Shown: positions 55,305 to 63,874 of the stretch, in pieces
Numbering within the stretch: position 1 is the first letter of the stretch
Layout: each line of letters opens with the position of its first letter
Source of the DNA: Gammaproteobacteria bacterium UBA2679
GTDB lineage: Bacteria > Pseudomonadota > Gammaproteobacteria > Pseudomonadales > Oleiphilaceae
Length of the DNA stretch: 64,000 nucleotides
Direction: 5' to 3'
Assembly: GCA_002354735.1 (NCBI GenBank)
Contig: DEMD01000014.1
Span: 89,373 to 153,372 of the forward strand
Position numbers and translations under genes: made by a program
Notes under the pieces: generated by a model
Told to the model about the DNA's origin: nothing
The model's database searches: none
The model's input: only the letters and a program-made list of their open reading frames with translations

Positions 55305-56782
55305 TGAGTCGAGCTTGTGCAGTCTTGCGAGTCGATGAGCTCGAAGACGGTATGTCTGCTGTACCGAAAGTGGAATATCTGCTTCGGGCGGGATTTCGAT
55401 TTATTTCGGTCGCCGAGTTTTTTAATGCGAAAGATACAGATTGCTTTCCGCACGATCAGTCTGCGTTTCTGGTAGTTCATTCTTTTGATCTTCAGTTTGC
55501 GGCATTGCTCTCGCAACGGCTTTCCGCGCTCGCTGTACCTTTTCTCCTAGTCTGTAATAGTAATACTCTGACGAGTCCGAATGCTAACTGGCCTAGCAGA
55601 GTTGAGAGGATCCTATCTGGTTCGGAATCAGGCATGCCAAGCCTGAAGTTAGGAGCTGGCGTCGTTAAATACGAAGTAAGTGAAACCTCTGTCTCTCAGG
55701 TAGTGACCGATGTTGTACGTAGGATGGCCGTTATGGGTCGTGGTGATCGAGACAGGGCGATCAGGGACCTTGAGCAAGAGCTAAAACAGAGCAGCTCAAT
55801 ACCTTCCCGGCCAGAGGAGAGGTCGTTTATTGGTATATTCGGCAATTTCGAGTCCAATCTTGTTAGTTTTGCTCCAATGCCCGAAAACTGCAGTAGTCGC
55901 TTATTGAACCACGCTGGATTCGACACGTCTGTCAGGGAGACAGTTCGGAAGCTCGAGGCGCTTGGGCTACGCCCGCTTCGAGACGTTTACAGCATGCCGT
56001 TCAGGCACGACTATTGGGAAAAGTTTACTCGCGCAGGTTCAGCAGAGGCTGTGATGTTCGCCTACAGTTTTTCCGGCCATCTTTGCACGCCGGCCGCAAT
56101 CGCCGCTGGATTGGTTCCGCAGCTGGCGTGCCCGTCAACGTTGGAGGAAGCGTTGCAACTTGGACGGAGATGCGTGCATGCGCAGCTTCAAGAACCGATG
56201 GGACGACTCTCGCAAGCTCATTACCACGGAGGAAAGCGAGCTCTTCTGAAGTCGCTTCGCTCGCATATTTGCAGTATTTTCGGCCGCTACCGAAGTCTCG
56301 CACGAATCGAGTTCGATCGCGTCCAGCGGGTAGTTTTCTTCTGCAAAGGAAATATTAATAGAAGTGCTTACGCAGCATGCTTATTGAAGTCGTTGGCAGC
56401 GGTAGAGACTTCCTCTTTCGGTTTGAGCGCCAATGATTCTGATGCTGCAAGCGTCCAGGCGCTTGAGCGAGCCTGCAGAGATGGACTTGACCTGACAAAC
56501 CACATAACCACGTCCTTCTCCTCATTCAAAGTTCGTGACGGTGATCTAATTGTTGGTTTTGAGCCGGGGCACGTTGCATTGCTCAGTCGACTCGTGCACG
56601 CCGAGAACAAGTCGCTTCAGTTTACTCTGGCTGGTTTGTGGTCTCAGCCGAAATCGCCCTATGTGCAAGATCCAATCGTAAGGTCAGAGCAGTATTACGA
56701 ACGATGCTTTGATCTCATTGCGTCCAGCGTCAATGAGATCAGCAGGCTGCTAGCCAAGCCTGTCCACGCAGGGGCAGTGTAG
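55304..56782 (+). CDS. Deacetylase-like domain fused to LMW-phosphatase-like domain
   Basis: A 492-residue protein of no standard family that I recognise. Residues about 1-90 follow the outline of a NodB deacetylase N-terminus (YLLRAGFRFISVAEFF then FLVVHSFDLQFAALLSQRLS), but the catalytic DD is missing. The middle (about 165-340) is unassigned. Residues about 342-485 are LMW-PTP-like: FFCKGNINRSAYAACLLKSL has the CX5R loop (C347), and VQDPIVRSEQYYERC the Asp loop. Asn replaces the usual Cys after Ile in the loop. Gene borders overlap both neighbours by one base, so it belongs to the glycan operon. Confidence 0.7.
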   Translation: MSRACAVLRVDELEDGMSAVPKVEYLLRAGFRFISVAEFFNAKDTDCFPHDQSAFLVVHSFDLQFAALLSQRLSALAVPFLLVCNSNTLTSPNANWPSRVERILSGSESGMPSLKLGAGVVKYEVSETSVSQVVTDVVRRMAVMGRGDRDRAIRDLEQELKQSSSIPSRPEERSFIGIFGNFESNLVSFAPMPENCSSRLLNHAGFDTSVRETVRKLEALGLRPLRDVYSMPFRHDYWEKFTRAGSAEAVMFAYSFSGHLCTPAAIAAGLVPQLACPSTLEEALQLGRRCVHAQLQEPMGRLSQAHYHGGKRALLKSLRSHICSIFGRYRSLARIEFDRVQRVVFFCKGNINRSAYAACLLKSLAAVETSSFGLSANDSDAASVQALERACRDGLDLTNHITTSFSSFKVRDGDLIVGFEPGHVALLSRLVHAENKSLQFTLAGLWSQPKSPYVQDPIVRSEQYYERCFDLIASSVNEISRLLAKPVHAGAV

Positions 56783-57954
56783 TGGGCACGACGGCAGTAG
56801 TTCATTTCGTGTCTGGAGACCTTTGGGGAGGCGCAGAAAATCAAGTCTACCAATTGGCTAAGCAACAGACTGAACGAGAGGGGCTCAAAGTCTGCGTGGT
56901 CATACTCAATCGTGGACAGTTGTATGACCGTTTGAGCGAGTCTAAGGTTGAAGTTCTCTTATGTGACGAATCGAAAGAGTCATTCTTCAAGATCCTGTCC
57001 GATGCGCTGAGCTTCGTGAAAGCGATCAAGCGTGAGTACGGCGATGTCATTCTTCACTCGCATAGGCGAAAGGAGAACCTGCTCGCTGCACTCGTAGCAC
57101 TTCGACAGCGTCTGAAGGTTGTACGCACCATGCATGGTGCCGATGAACATGTCACGACGGAGAACTTGAGAAAAAGGGCGGCAAAGCGGCTTGAACTATA
57201 TCTTTATAAGTTCTTGATAAGTCGCCACGTTGCGGTCGCAGCGCACCTAGAGAGCGACTTAAGTAGATGCGGCTACAGGGGGCGGTCAATTACCACCATT
57301 CCCAATGGAATCGACTTTGATAAACTTGAAGGAGATACTGGAGCCTCCGATGCTAATCCTTTAACAGCATCACTCCTTCCGTGTTCTGGCGGCAAAGCCT
57401 GGCGAGTCGGAATAGTAGGCCGTCTGGTGCCGGTAAAACGACATGACCTGTTTATTCAGCTCGCGAGCCGGACCTTTAGCGCCCGGGAAGAAATTGTTCA
57501 GTTTTTCATTATTGGCGACGGACCGATGTTGGAGACTACTAAGACGATGGCTGGTAGTTCACCGGCGTCTGCGCGTATTCACTTCCTTGGATTCCGGAGC
57601 GACGTTAATCGAATTATAAAAGAGCTAGATGCAGTCTTCATACTTTCAGATCATGAAGGCTTGCCTCTGAATTTGCTGGAAAGTATCGGCTTGGGCGTGC
57701 CAGTTTTTGGCCACGATGTTGGTGGAGTAGGAGAGATCCTTCGCCCTTATCCGGCACTGTTGCTCAAGGCGCCGTTGTTACCATCGGCGGAAAAAGCAAT
57801 TCAGGATCTCTTAACCGACGATTCGAACTTAAAACAACAGTTCCTAAGCTGTAGACAAGCGATAGTTGAGCGCTTTAGCCTAGCCCGATGTGAGCAAGCA
57901 TACTTCGAATTGTATGTTTCTTGTTTAAACCCTCTAACAACGAAATCCTCATAA
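56782..57954 (+). CDS. GT4-family glycosyltransferase
   Basis: A 390-residue GT-B glycosyltransferase: SGDLWGGAENQVYQLAKQQ at the N-terminus, VGRLVPVKRHDLFIQLAS, FIIGDGPMLE and FILSDHEGLPLNLLESIGLG in the donor-binding half. The GTG start overlaps the preceding stop (TAGTG); the stop overlaps the next ATG (TAATG). The sugar is unknown. Confidence 0.88.
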   Translation: MGTTAVVHFVSGDLWGGAENQVYQLAKQQTEREGLKVCVVILNRGQLYDRLSESKVEVLLCDESKESFFKILSDALSFVKAIKREYGDVILHSHRRKENLLAALVALRQRLKVVRTMHGADEHVTTENLRKRAAKRLELYLYKFLISRHVAVAAHLESDLSRCGYRGRSITTIPNGIDFDKLEGDTGASDANPLTASLLPCSGGKAWRVGIVGRLVPVKRHDLFIQLASRTFSAREEIVQFFIIGDGPMLETTKTMAGSSPASARIHFLGFRSDVNRIIKELDAVFILSDHEGLPLNLLESIGLGVPVFGHDVGGVGEILRPYPALLLKAPLLPSAEKAIQDLLTDDSNLKQQFLSCRQAIVERFSLARCEQAYFELYVSCLNPLTTKSS

Positions 57955-59057
57955 TGTCGGACACTCAGTCTACCAAGATGCTTTTTCGCACAAATAACTT
58001 CGACCTGCTGAGACTTTTCGCAGCTAGTCAAGTCGCTATTTTACACGCTTTGCATGTCATGAATGTTTCTGTTTCAAGCTTTGTGCAATCTGCACTAGGT
58101 CTTTTATATATATTTCCAGGCGTGCCCATATTCTTCTTTGTCAGTGGTTACTTGATCAGTAAGTCGTATGAAAGCAATTCCAGACTCGACGATTATTCAT
58201 CCAACAGAATTCTACGACTTTTTCCAGCTTTGATCATTGCGGTTACGCTGTCCTTTGTCCTGATTTTTGCCAGCGGTTACTCGGCTGAAGCGGATGCTTC
58301 CTTTTTCGACTGGTTGCTCCTGTATTTCGCGAAAATTAGCGTGGTTCAGTTTTACAACCCTGAATTTATGAGGGCGTATGGTGATGGTGTATTAAACGGT
58401 AGTCTCTGGACGATTACTGTCGAGCTTCAGTTTTATGTGCTCGTGCCCATTGTCTATACGCTTTTCAAGCTGAAAGATGATAATAACGTACGCTTGTTAG
58501 CATTGATTGCGATTTTCTTTGCCTTCAACAGAATCTTCAGCTTCGTGCCTTACGAATATCAAAGTGAAGTGATATACAAGCTCATCAGGGTGTCATTTAT
58601 TCCCTGGTTTTACATGTTTCTTATTGGCGTTTTCTTTCAAAGGAACTTCAGCCGAATTCACGACCTTCTAGCAGGGAAATTCTGGTATGTACTGCCAGTC
58701 TATCTCGCTATCGGACTTGTTGCTGTTCAGTACAATGCGAATTTTGGCAACAACGTTAACCCGTTATTCTTTGCATTGCTTGCCCCTCTAATTTTTTCGT
58801 TTGCCTACTCGTTCCCTACATTAGCTTCTCGCGTGACTCGGGGTAATGATGTTTCCTACGGAATCTATATTTACCATATGCCAGTAATTAACTGCATGGT
58901 TTACCTTGGCCTCACGGGAAGTTTTACTTTTGCTTTAACCGCTATGTTGCTCACTACGGTGATTGCGTTGTCGTCATGGTTTCTTATTGAGCGAAACTGC
59001 CTGAAACTTAAGAACCACCCATTCAATCCAATTTATAAAAGGGCTAAAGCGTGGTGA
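57954..59057 (+). CDS. Acyltransferase 3 (OafA-like) membrane protein
   Basis: A 367-residue ten-helix acyltransferase that would O-acetylate (or otherwise acylate) a sugar. RTNNFDLLRLFAASQVAILH, FPGVPIFFFVSGYLISKSYE, LRLFPALI and GSLWTITVELQFYVLVP are the family motifs. It has no C-terminal SGNH domain. ATG 57954 overlaps the GT stop; the frame is open slightly upstream. Among the most AT-rich genes of the window. Confidence 0.9.
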   Translation: MSDTQSTKMLFRTNNFDLLRLFAASQVAILHALHVMNVSVSSFVQSALGLLYIFPGVPIFFFVSGYLISKSYESNSRLDDYSSNRILRLFPALIIAVTLSFVLIFASGYSAEADASFFDWLLLYFAKISVVQFYNPEFMRAYGDGVLNGSLWTITVELQFYVLVPIVYTLFKLKDDNNVRLLALIAIFFAFNRIFSFVPYEYQSEVIYKLIRVSFIPWFYMFLIGVFFQRNFSRIHDLLAGKFWYVLPVYLAIGLVAVQYNANFGNNVNPLFFALLAPLIFSFAYSFPTLASRVTRGNDVSYGIYIYHMPVINCMVYLGLTGSFTFALTAMLLTTVIALSSWFLIERNCLKLKNHPFNPIYKRAKAW

Positions 59058-59087
59058 TATCAATATATTTTCTGGAGTTATCCTCAC

Positions 59088-60335
59088 TTGCAGAATAGAC
59101 AAAAAGAAAGGCCCAAGGTTCTTTGGCTTTCTCACTTTGCGCCTTATCCACCGAAAGGTGGCGCAGAGCAGCGTAGTTATAACATGCTTGCTGAGTTGGG
59201 GAGAGGGACTGATCTAACCTTCGTGGGATTGGCTCATTCCAGTCGTGTCAAGGCTTACTATACCGACTTTGATACAGGTGTTGTGGCGATAGAAGCGGCA
59301 TTTAGAGAGTTCTGCACTGATGTTCGTCTGGTCAAGCATGGGCACCTCAATCGCAAGATGAATCGGATCTTCACAGCTTTCAAGTCGCTGTTGTTGTTCC
59401 GCCCATACGATTATGTCTATCTCCAATCGGCTTTGTTTCAGAAGCAAATCGATACTGTACTAGCCGAGAACCAATTTGATGTTATCCATGTTGACTCTAT
59501 TGGGTTGTGGCAATTCCTGAATTCGAAGGATCTATCTGCAAAGCTAATACTCAACCATCACAATATCGAATCGGCCATGCTCGCACGCAGAGCGGAAAAT
59601 GCCGACGCTCCGCTTTCGTTTTATTTGAAGTGGCAAGCGCATCAGCTGGCTTCTATTGAGCGAGAAGCGTGTAAGCGTGCCGCATTGAATATCGTTTGCT
59701 CTGAGCTGGATGCGTCAAGGCTTCGAGAGCTACATAGTGTGGATAATGTAGAGGTGGTCCCGAATGGTGTCGACCTTGCCTACTTTACGCGAAGTCAGCC
59801 CTATGCGCCTCTGAGCAAGCATTTGCTTTTCGTTGGTGGGCTCGACTGGTACCCGAACAGAGATGCGGCCACGTTCATTGCGACTAAGCTCTGGCCTCTA
59901 TTGAAGAAAGCCATGCCGGACATCACATGCTCGATAGTTGGTCGCGGAACAATCACGGCACTCGACGAACTAGCAGCTAGTGACCCTAACTTCAAAGCGC
60001 CAGGCTTCGCTGACGACATTCGACCAGTCTTCGAATCCGCAACGATTTTTGTCTGCCCAATTCGTGATGGCGGTGGAACCAAGCTGAAAGTACTTGATGC
60101 GATGGCTATGGGTGTACCGCTTGTTGCTCATCCCGTTGCCTGCGAAGGCATCAATGTTGAAGACGGCCAAACAGTTAGGTTTGCTGAGTCCGCGGAAGAT
60201 TTTTGTTCGGCAATTGTGCAGCTTTTAGAGCAGCCTGAGGTGCTTTCTAGAATGTCTTCCGACGAGCGGGAGCTTATCGAGAAAAATTTTTCTTATGAGT
60301 CTATAGGGGCTGAGATTCGCCGGATGTATCAATAA
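59088..60335 (+). CDS. GT4-family glycosyltransferase
   Basis: A 415-residue GT-B glycosyltransferase: FAPYPPKGGAEQRSYNMLAE, HHNIESAMLARRAEN, VGGLDWYPNRDAATFIATKL and CPIRDGGGTKLKVLDAMAMG, the sugar-nucleotide site in its GGGTKLK variant. The likely start is a TTG with GGAG 11 nt upstream. It is the last gene of the AT-rich glycan operon. Confidence 0.86.
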   Translation: MQNRQKERPKVLWLSHFAPYPPKGGAEQRSYNMLAELGRGTDLTFVGLAHSSRVKAYYTDFDTGVVAIEAAFREFCTDVRLVKHGHLNRKMNRIFTAFKSLLLFRPYDYVYLQSALFQKQIDTVLAENQFDVIHVDSIGLWQFLNSKDLSAKLILNHHNIESAMLARRAENADAPLSFYLKWQAHQLASIEREACKRAALNIVCSELDASRLRELHSVDNVEVVPNGVDLAYFTRSQPYAPLSKHLLFVGGLDWYPNRDAATFIATKLWPLLKKAMPDITCSIVGRGTITALDELAASDPNFKAPGFADDIRPVFESATIFVCPIRDGGGTKLKVLDAMAMGVPLVAHPVACEGINVEDGQTVRFAESAEDFCSAIVQLLEQPEVLSRMSSDERELIEKNFSYESIGAEIRRMYQ

Positions 60336-60414
60336 TTCTCATCGGCTCCGGCCCGGGTTCTACGAGATCAGCTGTTCGAAGATAATGTTTCACAGCAAGG
60401 ATGTTCCTCCGTCT

Positions 60415-60438
60415 AGGGTCCCCAAAATTGGAGACCCT
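60415..60438. repeat. Inverted repeat after the glycan operon
   Basis: AGGGTC-C-CCAA-AA-TTGG-A-GACCCT is a 24-nt near-perfect hairpin (10 of 11 pairs, one C/A mismatch) in the 197-bp gap between the GT4 gene and the convergent PEP-CTERM-like gene. No T-tract follows. It could be a weak terminator or transcript-end structure. Confidence 0.6.
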
Positions 60439-60532
60439 GCGACGTCTAGCTTATTTTGCAGATCCGGTGACCCTACGCCCATTGGTGTTGGTATCTAATC
60501 ATTTACATGAACCTTCCGCGATTTTAACCTCG

Positions 60533-61111
60533 TCAACATAGATGAGCAGAGTAACTCAGTTTGCGGTGAACTAGCATGCCAGCCAAACCCACCAGCAACA
60601 GTGCACCAGTTGGTCCTACAGGCACTTCCTGAGCGGCGCTATCGAAGAACGATACTTGCACGCTCTCATTGACTAAACCACTAGAAGGGCCATAACCGCA
60701 GAACCATTCTCCATCTTCGCAGGGGAGCAGCTCACGGAAGTTAAATCGGACGGTGTAGGTGTAGACCTGGTCAAGCAAAGGTCCGATTATTGTTTCCTTG
60801 CCTACAGCCGCAGCCTCACTTGAAGGACGCGGAGCGGCAAACAGTATCCGCAAGCCAAAGTCTATGGTTCCGTCGTTGTATCCAGCATCATCAAATTGGG
60901 CGTAGTAGTCGTCATTTTCTAGAGTGTAATAGACGCTCGGTACGTCCACCCTGAATCCGTCCCTCGGATCGCCAGTGAAAGGGATGGAAAATGTCCAGGG
61001 ATCAGCGTTGATATCGAAGGATACGGAATCTGGAAAGGTTATTACACCGGCCTGAGCCGACATGGACCCCAAAAGGAGCCCCGCTAGAGAAAACGCTTTA
61101 AGGTTGTTCAT
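60533..61111 (-). CDS. Secreted protein with PEP-CTERM-like C-terminus
   Basis: A 192-residue exported protein. The signal peptide NNLKAFSLAGLLLGSMSAQA precedes a beta-rich domain with one Cys pair (PCEDGEWFCGY). The C-terminus VPVGPTGALLLVGLAGMLVH then RKLSYSAHLC has the layout of a sorting signal: Pro motif, hydrophobic helix, basic residue. The motif is non-canonical and a ten-residue tail follows the basic pair. The domain is unrelated to the three tandem paralogues. AGGAGA lies 5 nt before the ATG. Confidence 0.75.
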   Translation of the reverse strand: MNNLKAFSLAGLLLGSMSAQAGVITFPDSVSFDINADPWTFSIPFTGDPRDGFRVDVPSVYYTLENDDYYAQFDDAGYNDGTIDFGLRILFAAPRPSSEAAAVGKETIIGPLLDQVYTYTVRFNFRELLPCEDGEWFCGYGPSSGLVNESVQVSFFDSAAQEVPVGPTGALLLVGLAGMLVHRKLSYSAHLC

Positions 61112-61760
61112 GATGTCTCCTGCTGTAGCTTATTAGGTATGGGCATAGCAGAGGCATGGTAACCTTTTTGGACCACGTTTTGTGTAACATACGCGGTCAG
61201 AATTTATTGATCCGAATACTCAGGGAAAAATGAGGGTCACGATCTCTCTCACCCCCCTCGCACCACTCGCGGCCTTATAGCAGCCGTAAAGCAATCTTTG
61301 GGCATAGCTAAATGGTGGCTGTTTCGGGCAGGGGCAGCTTGCTCGCAGCTATCTCGCAGACTGGTGTCTGGCCCCTCATTAGCTAAATGGTTTCGATATC
61401 AAGACCACCTAAACCCTCGCTTTGCAGGAAATTGTGTTGCCTATCCTCGCAGCTTGACCAGTCATTAAAAGATCTTCTCTAGCTTAGCGAACCTGCGCAA
61501 TCTGCCATCTGTGCTATGCTCAAAAAACATACAGTGGCAATTGCACCCCGCCAACAATAAATTCTTAAATAGCGGATAAATAAGATATTTAAGCAATATG
61601 TCGTCGAAAGAAGACGTTGAGTAGCGGACGACTTGTCTTTCCAGCGCCGACATAGACGGGAGCGAGCAGAGAGTTATTTCTTTCTGGCAGCTGAAGGGCC
61701 CGTGTCCCGATTCCTTTCACGCGTCTAACTTCAAAATGCTTGTACAAATTGGGGACCAAA
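61112..61760. other. Gene-free region between divergent secreted-protein genes
   Basis: About 650 bp. A 62-codon open frame on the minus strand (61465-61653) has no family features or supporting context, and I do not call it. TGGCAGCTGAAGGGC (61685-61699) has GG and GC 12 bp apart and is a weak -24/-12 candidate 60 nt before the next gene, but its -12 box is poor. Otherwise nothing was recognised. Confidence 0.4.
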
Positions 61761-63869
61761 TTGAAGCAAATTAGCTTTCAGCAACAGAGTCTTGGACTAA
61801 CTCTTCTTATAGCGGCAAGTGCTGCTTTGACCACTGGGTCATCAGCTACCGAAGCTGCAATAGTTTTTGAGGGAACGGTACAAGAGCCGTTCGTTTCGGC
61901 CGTACTGGAAGTAGTACTTGGCTCAGGCTTGGCTCGGGACTCCAGCGGTCTCAAGCCCATTGATACTACGCAGACACATGTTCGCTACGCCAGCGATCCC
62001 GCAAGCAATCGCATAGATTCGACCGTTGTCTTCGGGACTGGAGCTATCTGGTGGGATATGAATGGCCCCGGCATCTTCGATGCCAATGGCAATGGATATT
62101 ACCTTCAGAGAAATGGCTATCAGGTCAGGCTATTCCAGTACTCCGGTGGATTAATTACTCAGCTAGGCCCTACGGTCAATGTAAGCGTTAGAGCAGGGGA
62201 TACTGCAAAGGTTGTTTACGATAACGAATCTGGAGCACTCGAAGGCCATTACAACGGATCAGTGGTTATTCAGAGCTCCACCTTGTCCTTCGCGGGAGCT
62301 GCATTGGGGCCAGGGCTTTTTATGAAATGGACGAATACCAATCAGGCCCGCCTGTCCTCTTTCGAGTCGAGTCTCGAAAGTGAGACAGCTGCTTCGACTG
62401 ATACCGCAACATCAGATACTGTCGATCTCACCGGACCTGTGGCCGCCCCTTTCACTGCTCCCCAACTAGAAACGGTGCTGGGCGCGGGCATGAAGATCAG
62501 TGCAGCGGGAGTGAAGCCGCTGAATCAGAGTAGAACCCACGTCCGATCTGCGGAACCTGCCAATGTTGAGAGACTGACATCAAGCACAACGTTTGGAAAT
62601 GGCGTCGTCTGGTGGGACCTGAATGGGCCAGGTCTCTTTGATGCAGAAGGGAATGGCTACTACATTCAGCGCAATGGGAATAAAGCTGCGCTGCTCAAGT
62701 TCACCAATGGTTCTTCCGTTTCGCTTGCCACCCCAGTTACTGTTTCTGTTGGGCCAGCAGACACATGTGCACTCGAGCTAGACTCGGCCACTGGAGAATT
62801 AGTTGGGCGCTATAACGGTTCCGTTATTCTTCGGAAAACGGTATCCACGACAGCATTTGTAGATCTCCGACCAGGCTTTTTCCTGCACTGGATGAACAAA
62901 AACGATGCGACATTGACCTCCGTAGCGCTTTCAACGAACTCTGGTGATGCTGGTGGGGGAAGCGATACACGGTCCAATCCTAACGACATCAGGCCTTACA
63001 CGTTCGTCGGTCCAAAGCCCATCATCTCCGACGTGAACAACTACGAAGTAACCCGGATTCTTGATCCAGATTGGACATATGAGGAAAACTTCAGCTCTGG
63101 CGAAGTTACGTCAAAAGGTTTTTTCAATCATCGTGAAAAAGCCTGGCAAGGCGCTCATCCTACCGACTCTGCAGCTGCGCCGACCGATGGTGATAGTTCA
63201 ATCATGGTTTTCAAGTACGCCCAACTCGGTGAGACATCTGAAACGCCGTACGATGCGTGGAGTCAGTTGGGCTTCAAGCTTCCTTTCAATGTACAGCAGT
63301 TGGAGATGAGCTACGACCTATACCTCCCGAAAAATTATGTCGCCGGCGCTGAAAATCATAAAGGTTTCGTTTTCTACAGCGGACCCTACCGCGCAGTCAA
63401 TGCGAACATACATATTGGCCAAGAGAACTGGGGCGGGGGGCATCCAGGATTTCCTGACGATGGGGCGACGCCATCCTTGAATCTGGGGACCGATCACTGG
63501 AACATGGGGCACTCATTTCTGAAGGACAAAGCTGAAATCTACGACAATAGGGCCGGGCGGTGGCAGCGTATTCATGTGTATATCGAACTTGCGAAAGAGC
63601 CCGGAGATTATGGACGGGTAGAGGTATTTTCGAATGGGAGGCTGGTAACGGGAACTAGCTTCCCAAGCCTTCTGCCGTCAGTAGAGAGCCCTGCGGGCAA
63701 TAGGCAGCTTCGTTACTCCAAGTTTGGTAACTATTTGGACACTGGGTACCTTCTTGGCTGGATGTCCCACAGTCTCGGCAAACGCGAAACAATGTACCTA
63801 GGCATAGATAACTTCAAAATAAAGCTTAGAAGCTCTGTCGGAGCAACCAATAACAGTCCAGCGCCGTAA
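61761..63869 (+). CDS. Large secreted protein: two tandem repeats plus jelly-roll-like C-terminal domain
   Basis: A 702-residue exported protein, family not recognised. After a signal peptide (KQISFQQQSLGLTLLIAASA) two homologous domains of about 160 residues (about 22-190 and 203-370) share WWD(M/L)NGPG, a GNGYY(L/I)QRNG segment and HYNGSVVI/RYNGSVIL. A Gly/Ser linker leads to a 300-residue C-terminal domain rich in Trp and Tyr (YDAWSQLGFKLPF, LGIDNFKIKL at the end) that looks like a concanavalin-A/polysaccharide-lyase jelly roll. It has no sorting signal. TTG 61761 has GGGGA 5 nt upstream; TTG 61740 is the longer option. Carbohydrate binding or cleavage is inference. Confidence 0.75.
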   Translation: MKQISFQQQSLGLTLLIAASAALTTGSSATEAAIVFEGTVQEPFVSAVLEVVLGSGLARDSSGLKPIDTTQTHVRYASDPASNRIDSTVVFGTGAIWWDMNGPGIFDANGNGYYLQRNGYQVRLFQYSGGLITQLGPTVNVSVRAGDTAKVVYDNESGALEGHYNGSVVIQSSTLSFAGAALGPGLFMKWTNTNQARLSSFESSLESETAASTDTATSDTVDLTGPVAAPFTAPQLETVLGAGMKISAAGVKPLNQSRTHVRSAEPANVERLTSSTTFGNGVVWWDLNGPGLFDAEGNGYYIQRNGNKAALLKFTNGSSVSLATPVTVSVGPADTCALELDSATGELVGRYNGSVILRKTVSTTAFVDLRPGFFLHWMNKNDATLTSVALSTNSGDAGGGSDTRSNPNDIRPYTFVGPKPIISDVNNYEVTRILDPDWTYEENFSSGEVTSKGFFNHREKAWQGAHPTDSAAAPTDGDSSIMVFKYAQLGETSETPYDAWSQLGFKLPFNVQQLEMSYDLYLPKNYVAGAENHKGFVFYSGPYRAVNANIHIGQENWGGGHPGFPDDGATPSLNLGTDHWNMGHSFLKDKAEIYDNRAGRWQRIHVYIELAKEPGDYGRVEVFSNGRLVTGTSFPSLLPSVESPAGNRQLRYSKFGNYLDTGYLLGWMSHSLGKRETMYLGIDNFKIKLRSSVGATNNSPAP

Positions 63870-63874
63870 GCCTG

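Noticed and set aside
61465..61653. 62-codon open frame on the minus strand
   Set aside because: No ribosome-binding site, family motif or gene context; probably chance in an AT-rich spacer.
61685..61699. TGGCAGCTGAAGGGC as a fourth sigma-54 promoter
   Set aside because: Spacing is right, but the -12 box is GGGC instead of TTGC and the downstream gene lacks a sorting signal; too weak to call.
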